NCBI RefSeq assembly: GCF_910594005.1
Contig: NC_057848.1
Span: 140,130,155 to 140,194,154 of the forward strand
Direction of reading: 5' to 3'
Origin: Cervus elaphus
Taxonomy: Eukaryota > Chordata > Mammalia > Artiodactyla > Cervidae
Length of the DNA: 64,000 nt
Part shown: positions 59,385-64,000 of the stretch, piece after piece
Numbering within the stretch: position 1 is the stretch's first letter
Layout: every line of letters starts with the position of its first letter
Translations under genes and position numbers: made by a program
Notes under the pieces: generated by a model
Seen by the model: only the letters and a program-made list of their open reading frames with translations
Databases searched by the model: none
Told to the model about the DNA's origin: nothing

Positions 59385-60666
59385 GAAGTAAAAAACACTC
59401 CCCTGAACAACTAATGGGGCAAAGAAGAAATCAAAACGAAAATTTTAAAAAATATTTTGGAACCAATGAAAATGGAAATACAAAATACCTAGACTTAAGT
59501 GATACAGCAAAAACAGTTTTAAGAAGGAAGTTACAGTGATACGCTTATAGTATACATTATTGAAAAAGAAACAACTTAAATAAATTTACTACCTGAAAGA
59601 AATTCAGAGAAAGAATAAAGAAGTAAGCCCAAAAGTAGTGGAGAGGAGCTAATAGTAATAATAGAAATAAGAAATAGGAAAACAACAGAACACATCAACA
59701 AAACTAAATTTTGGTTTATTTTAAAATATAAAAATTTACAAAATTTTAGCTAGGCTTAGGAAAAAAAGGGAGACTCAAATAAATAAAATTAGAAATAAAA
59801 GAGTAGGCATTACAACTGATATCACAGAAAAACAAAGGATCATAAGAGATTTCCATGAACAATTATATGCCAATAAATTTGACAACTCAGAAGAAATGGA
59901 TATATTTGTGGAAATTCACAAGCTATCAAGACTAAGAAATAGAAAACATGAAAAAAAAAGAAATAGAAAACATGAACAGATTAATAATGAGCAAAGAGAC
60001 TAAAGAGTAATTAACAATCTCCTAAGAAAGAAAATCCCAAAACTAGATGACTTAACAAGTGAATTCTACCAAATGTTTAAAGAAGAAATAACGTCAATTC
60101 TTCTGAAACTCTTCAGAAAAAAAAAAAAAAAGTGGAAGAGGATGGAACAATCCCAAACACACTTTATAAGGCCAGCTTTACCTTGATATCAAAGTGAGAT
60201 AAAGGCATTATAAGAAAACTACAGACAAATATACTTGATAAATACAGATGTAAAAATTCTCAACAAAATATTAGGAAACTGAATTCATCAGAATATGAAA
60301 GGATCATACACCGTGATAAAGTAGAACTTATCCCTGGGATCTATGGATGGTTCAAAAGACACAGATCAATAAATGTGAAAAGCTACATAAACAGATTAAA
60401 AGACAATAATCATATGATCATCTCAGCAGATGCAGAAAAAGCATTTTTTTAAAATATAACATTCTTTCATGATAAAAATCCCTCAGTAAGTTGAGTACAG
60501 AAGAAACATACAACACAAAAAGGGTTATCCATGTGTGACAAAACCATAGCCAAATTGTACTCAACAGTGAAAGACTGAAAGCCTTTCCTTTAAGATCAGG
60601 AAAAAGATAAGATTTCCCACTATTATCATTTCTATTCAACTTAGTACATATTAATAGTATACATAT
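59385..60666 (+). mobile_element. Old L1M ORF2 middle, decayed
   Basis: 'cccctgaacaactaatgggg', 'caaagaagaaatcaaaacg', 'gttttaagaaggaagttaca', 'aaattctcaacaaaatatta', 'gatcatctcagcagatgcag' and 'caaattgtactcaacagtga' follow ORF2 order. Many stops are present; there is no open frame. A small duplication, 'aagaaatagaaaacatga', is at 59935-59979. Confidence 0.8.
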
Positions 60667-60878
60667 AGTGAAAGTGAAATTTGCTCAGTCGTGTCTGACA
60701 CTTTGTGACCCCAGGGACTGTAGTCTGCCAGGCTCTTCTGTCCATGAATTTTTCAGGCAAGAACCCTGGAGTGGGTAGATGTTCCCTTCTCCAGCGGATC
60801 TTCCCAACCCAGAGATTGAACCCAGGTCTCCTGCATTGCAGGTGGATTCTTTACCATCTGAGCCACCAGGGAAGCCCA
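60667..60878 (-). mobile_element. Bov-tA SINE in L1
   Basis: From 'gtgaaagtgaaatttgctca' to 'tgagccaccagggaagccc'. The frames at 60685-60891 and 60705-61046 come from it. Confidence 0.95.
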
Positions 60879-60972
60879 GTATATATATCAATATACTATC
60901 AATATACTATATGTATATATACTATCAATATACTATATATATATATCAATATCTATCTATCTATATCTATAT
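60879..60972. repeat. (ATACTATCAAT)n and TATC low-complexity tract
   Basis: 'atcaatatactatcaatata' repeats several times, then grades into TATC units. Confidence 0.9.
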
Positions 60973-60975
60973 ATG

Positions 60976-61198
60976 GGGGGTTGATTCTTAAACAATTTAG
61001 GGTTAGGGATGCTGAAATCTCTGCACAGTTGGAAATCCAAGTATAAATAGAGTTGCCCCTCCATATATTCGATTCCACTTCTACGTATTCAACTAACCAT
61101 GAATTGTATTGTCCTCTAGTATGTATTTAGTGAAAAAACTCCAAGTATAAGTGGACTCAGAGTGGACAGTTCAACCCATGCTGTTCAAGGGTCAGCTG
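60976..61198 (+). mobile_element. Tigger-like DNA transposon, longer sister copy
   Basis: 'gttgattcttaaacaattta' at the left and 'ctgttcaagggtcagctg' then TA at the right. The interior 'gttgcccctccatatattcg' and 'aaaactccaagtataagtg' match the copy at 57754. It lies between L1 ORF2 and the L1 3' end. Confidence 0.7.
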
Positions 61199-61200
61199 TA

Positions 61201-61712
61201 TGTACATAAATATAAAATGGAATATTATTCAGCCAAAAAAAAGAAGCAAATCCTGCCATTTGTGACAACATGGATGAATCTGGAAAGCATTATTCTAAGG
61301 GAAATAAATCAGAAAGAGAATGAAAAATCGTGAATGACTCACTTTTATGTGGAATTTTAAAAAGCCAAACTTACAGTAATAGAGAGTAGATTGGCTGGTG
61401 CATGTGGCATATGGTCAAAGGGCACAAATTTACAGTTATAAAATGAACAAATTCTGGGAATGCAATGTACAGCATGGTGACTATAGTTAATAACACTGTG
61501 TTGTATAGTTGAAGATTGCTGAGAGCATAGGTCTTAATTGCTCTCACAACAACAGCAAAAATGGAAATTATGTGAGTTGATGGATGTGTCAACTAGTCTT
61601 ATCGTGGTGGTGAATTTTGCAATATCTATGCATATGAAGTCATGACATTTTATGCCTTAAGCTGACACAGTGTTACACATCAGTTATACTTCAATAAAGT
61701 TGGGAAAAAGTA
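61201..61712 (+). mobile_element. Old L1M ORF2 end and 3'UTR
   Basis: 'aaatggaatattattcagcc', 'gacaacatggatgaatctgg', 'aaagggcacaaatttacagt', 'tgtacagcatggtgactat' and 'acttcaataaagttggg' with a short A-tail. It completes the composite L1 that starts at 57430. Confidence 0.9.
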
Positions 61713-61912
61713 ACAAATGTCAAATACATATAGTGACCATCATGTCTACCTTTTTTTTTCCTGTCAAACGGTGAAAAATGAATTTCAGGAAACCCAGGTC
61801 ACTGATACAAAGTGGGATTTCTTTCTGACATATGGTGGGAGCAACTGAAAAATGTACTTGGCAATCACTGAAAGCCCTCTATGACCTCTTTAGAATCCTC
61901 CTCTCTGTGGTG

Positions 61913-61936
61913 TGTTATGTGTGTGTGTGTGTGTGA
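61913..61936. repeat. Short (TG)n
   Basis: About 11 TG units. Confidence 0.9.
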
Positions 61937-61969
61937 ATGTGAACACTCGAACTCTGAGAAAAGAGAAGT

Positions 61970-62215
61970 AAAAATGCAGATACTCTATAGTCAGGTTGGC
62001 CACATTTAAATCTTGAATTCAATTTACAAACTGGCTGATCTCGAACAACTTATTCCATCACTCTTAGGACCTGTTCCCTAAGCATTAATACGGACATAGA
62101 AAGAACACGTACTTCAGAGCACTTCTGTAAGGGTCAGATGAATGAATTCATGTGAAGGACATAGGAGACTGCTTGGCATATAATGAGCAGCAGTTATTGC
62201 TGTAACTGAAACAGC
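61970..62215 (+). mobile_element. MIR SINE, sense
   Basis: 'tactctatagtcaggttggc', 'gaacaacttattccatcact', 'gggtcagatgaatgaattc' and 'gcttggcatataatgagcag' follow MIR order over nearly its full length. Confidence 0.7.
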
Positions 62216-62559
62216 TACTCAGTAATTACTGGGAGGCAAACACAGTCACGTGAAATGATAGTATGTTCCTGAGAATCAACCGCACAATTCTTTCTCTGTG
62301 CCTCTCTTCTGTCCAAAAATCATTGTCATTATTAGCACTTGGTGGTAATTCTCTAATAACAGAAATGGCAGAGCAAAAGTCAAACAGAGTGAACAGCGAG
62401 AGAGCAAGAGACAAAGCAAGTGATAGAAGCTTTCCCCCTAAATCCTGCTTCCTAAATTCCGAGGGATGAGAGAAGAGAAAAGAACAGAAAGGAGAAGAGA
62501 AGAGAAACCTGGAGCCGGCAGTCAGGGGACCTGCACCAAACGGTGTCAGGAGCTCTGCC

Positions 62560-62930
62560 TCTGCGGCGATGTTCTGACCTCTGCATATTTACATTCCTCC
62601 TGCTTCACGCTCTGATTTGCTTCACGAGGCACAGCCGCTGTGTCTCATCAATTAAAATAGGTGCCCAAACTCGCAGCTGTGAGTTTCTCATGACTCCTGG
62701 TTTCAATGTGATGCATTTTTATTTCCTAGTAAACGTCAGTTTTCATCAGCTCAAATGTCCTCATGACATAATATGATTTGAAGATATGCAAATACCTCCT
62801 TACCAGACACTTCTATAATTAGGTAGAGGTCTTGGGTGAGGAGGTACTGCCTAATTACTTCTGAGATAATCGGGAGAAATCACACTTGATTATATGCTGC
62901 AAATTGGCTTCCAGAAACTCAGGGCCAGCA
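62560..62930. promoter_or_regulatory. Candidate conserved non-coding element
   Basis: Repeat-free DNA with several homeodomain/POU-type sites: the octamer ATGCAAAT at 62786-62793, 'tcaattaaaat' near 62649, and 'taattagg' and 'ctaattac' at about 62816 and 62850. This composition is common in developmental enhancers. Sites of this kind also occur by chance in AT-rich DNA. Confidence 0.25.
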
Positions 62931-63429
62931 TTAATAACCAAAGGGATCTCCTGGGAGGCAGGATCCCAGCTTTTCTTTTCCTGAAAGCTACTTCATTTCT
63001 CTCCTTTCAGCTTCTTCAAGTTACCTCCTCCACCTTTATATTCATGGTTTGCAGACAGCTAGGGACTTCACTTTGCATTATAAGTGGACCACCAACCAGG
63101 CTCGGAGCAAATGCAACACAATTGTAGACACCCAATAGTTAAATCTCAAAGCAAACACACAGGTGTCTGGCAGCTTTAATCTTGGGAAATGTCACAAGTA
63201 CAGACATTATGGTTAAAGGGAACTTGTCAACTTGTGGGAAAGCGACAATGATGGCGTCTGGCTTGTACTCCAAAGAGGGCTTTGGCGCTACTAACTAAAC
63301 TGAAGAGAAATCTCTAAAGAGCTACAACCATAAGAACTTGAGGCCAGAAATCCATTTTCATAAAGTTTACTTATCAATCTCTCTGGGACCACTTTAAGTT
63401 AATGACTCTTAGTTTGATTCATAATTGTT

Positions 63430-63469
63430 AAAGCTTCATGTTTGAGTTAAAACTTCATGTTTGAGTTAA
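63430..63469. repeat. Two-copy 20-bp tandem duplication
   Basis: 'aaagcttcatgtttgagtta' and 'aaacttcatgtttgagttaa' are adjacent and almost identical. Confidence 0.9.
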
Positions 63470-63641
63470 GCCACACCGCTGGACTGACAGTAAACAGTGA
63501 AACTATGAAATCCAGGGAACATTCTGAATGAGGATTAGCCTGCCTGAAGTTTTTGTGCCTGAGGTAAAAAATGCAGGAAGGTTCCATTCAGTATTCAGTG
63601 CATTTATCTATTTCTGATTTGTAGATCTCCATGAATTTTCT

Positions 63642-63852
63642 AAGGCTTCCCAGGTGGCGCAGTGGTAAAGAATCCACCTGCCAATGCAGGACACATGGGT
63701 TCAATCCCTGGGTGGTGAAGATCCCCTGGAGGAGGAAATGACAACCCACTCCAGTATTCATGCCTGGGAAATACCATGGACAGAGGAGCCTGGTGGGCTA
63801 CAGTTCATGGGGTCACAAAGAGTCAGACACAGCTGAAGTGACTTAGCACGCA
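63642..63852 (+). mobile_element. Bov-tA SINE
   Basis: Nearly full length, from 'ggcttcccaggtggcgcagt' to 'gctgaagtgacttagcacgc'. Confidence 0.95.
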
Positions 63853-64000
63853 GGCATGGAAACAACAAGCAAATTCTCTGCTGTGACTGCAGGGGTCTGG
63901 GGAAGGGTGTCAGATGTCCATATGCTGCTGACACCAACTAAAGTAGAACAGAATTTGGCCCACTTTGCAGTGTTCTATGACTGAGCAATTGAAATGGTGA

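Overview
This is mammalian nuclear DNA from a pecoran ruminant (cattle, sheep or goat type). The evidence is the density of ruminant-only retroposons: about a dozen tRNA-Glu-derived Bov-tA/Bov-A SINEs, seven BovB (RTE) LINE fragments, three 3' ends of the ruminant L1 (L1_BT type) and one CHR-type SINE. These lie on an older eutherian layer of MIR, L2, L1M, MER5A, MER20, Tigger and MaLR LTRs. Repeat family names come from memory of consensus sequences, not from a database search. I find no intact protein-coding gene, no rRNA or tRNA gene and no CRISPR. The longest open frames (up to 197 codons) are chance frames in repeats or GC-rich DNA, or decayed BovB reverse transcriptase.

Layout. 1-8 kb: AT-rich, few repeats (MER5A split by an LTR-like insert, one MaLR LTR). 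8.2-10.2 kb: an old L1 whose middle third is inverted in place. 10.7-18.3 kb: scattered SINEs, MIR, L1M, a short BovB piece and a 70-bp tandem duplication. 18.6-22.2 kb and 30.5-33.8 kb: two diverged, same-orientation copies of one unique sequence, an old local segmental duplication. 24-25 kb: a decayed minisatellite opened by a BovB with a clear target-site duplication. 26.9-29.6 kb: a GC-rich block with repeated leader-like units, read on the minus strand, that resemble the 5' flanks of MAGE genes, plus a CpG-dense core with ETS-type sites. If right, this suggests an X-linked locus, but no MAGE coding exon is present. 34-45 kb: AT-rich, with MIR, BovB, an old L1M and a long L2. 45.9-47.5 kb: the longest BovB, with part of the reverse transcriptase. 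48-49 kb: two MaLR-type LTRs in a row. 49.6-52.5 kb: a 3-kb GC-rich degenerate minisatellite. 52.5-56 kb: GC-rich DNA with one MaLR LTR and no recognisable gene. 57.4-61.7 kb: an old composite L1 with two related Tigger-like elements. 62.5-63 kb: repeat-free DNA with homeodomain/POU-type sites.

Nothing here is a gene system working together. The interest is structural: the local duplication, the two GC-rich tandem blocks, the MAGE-like block and several unusual transposon rearrangements.
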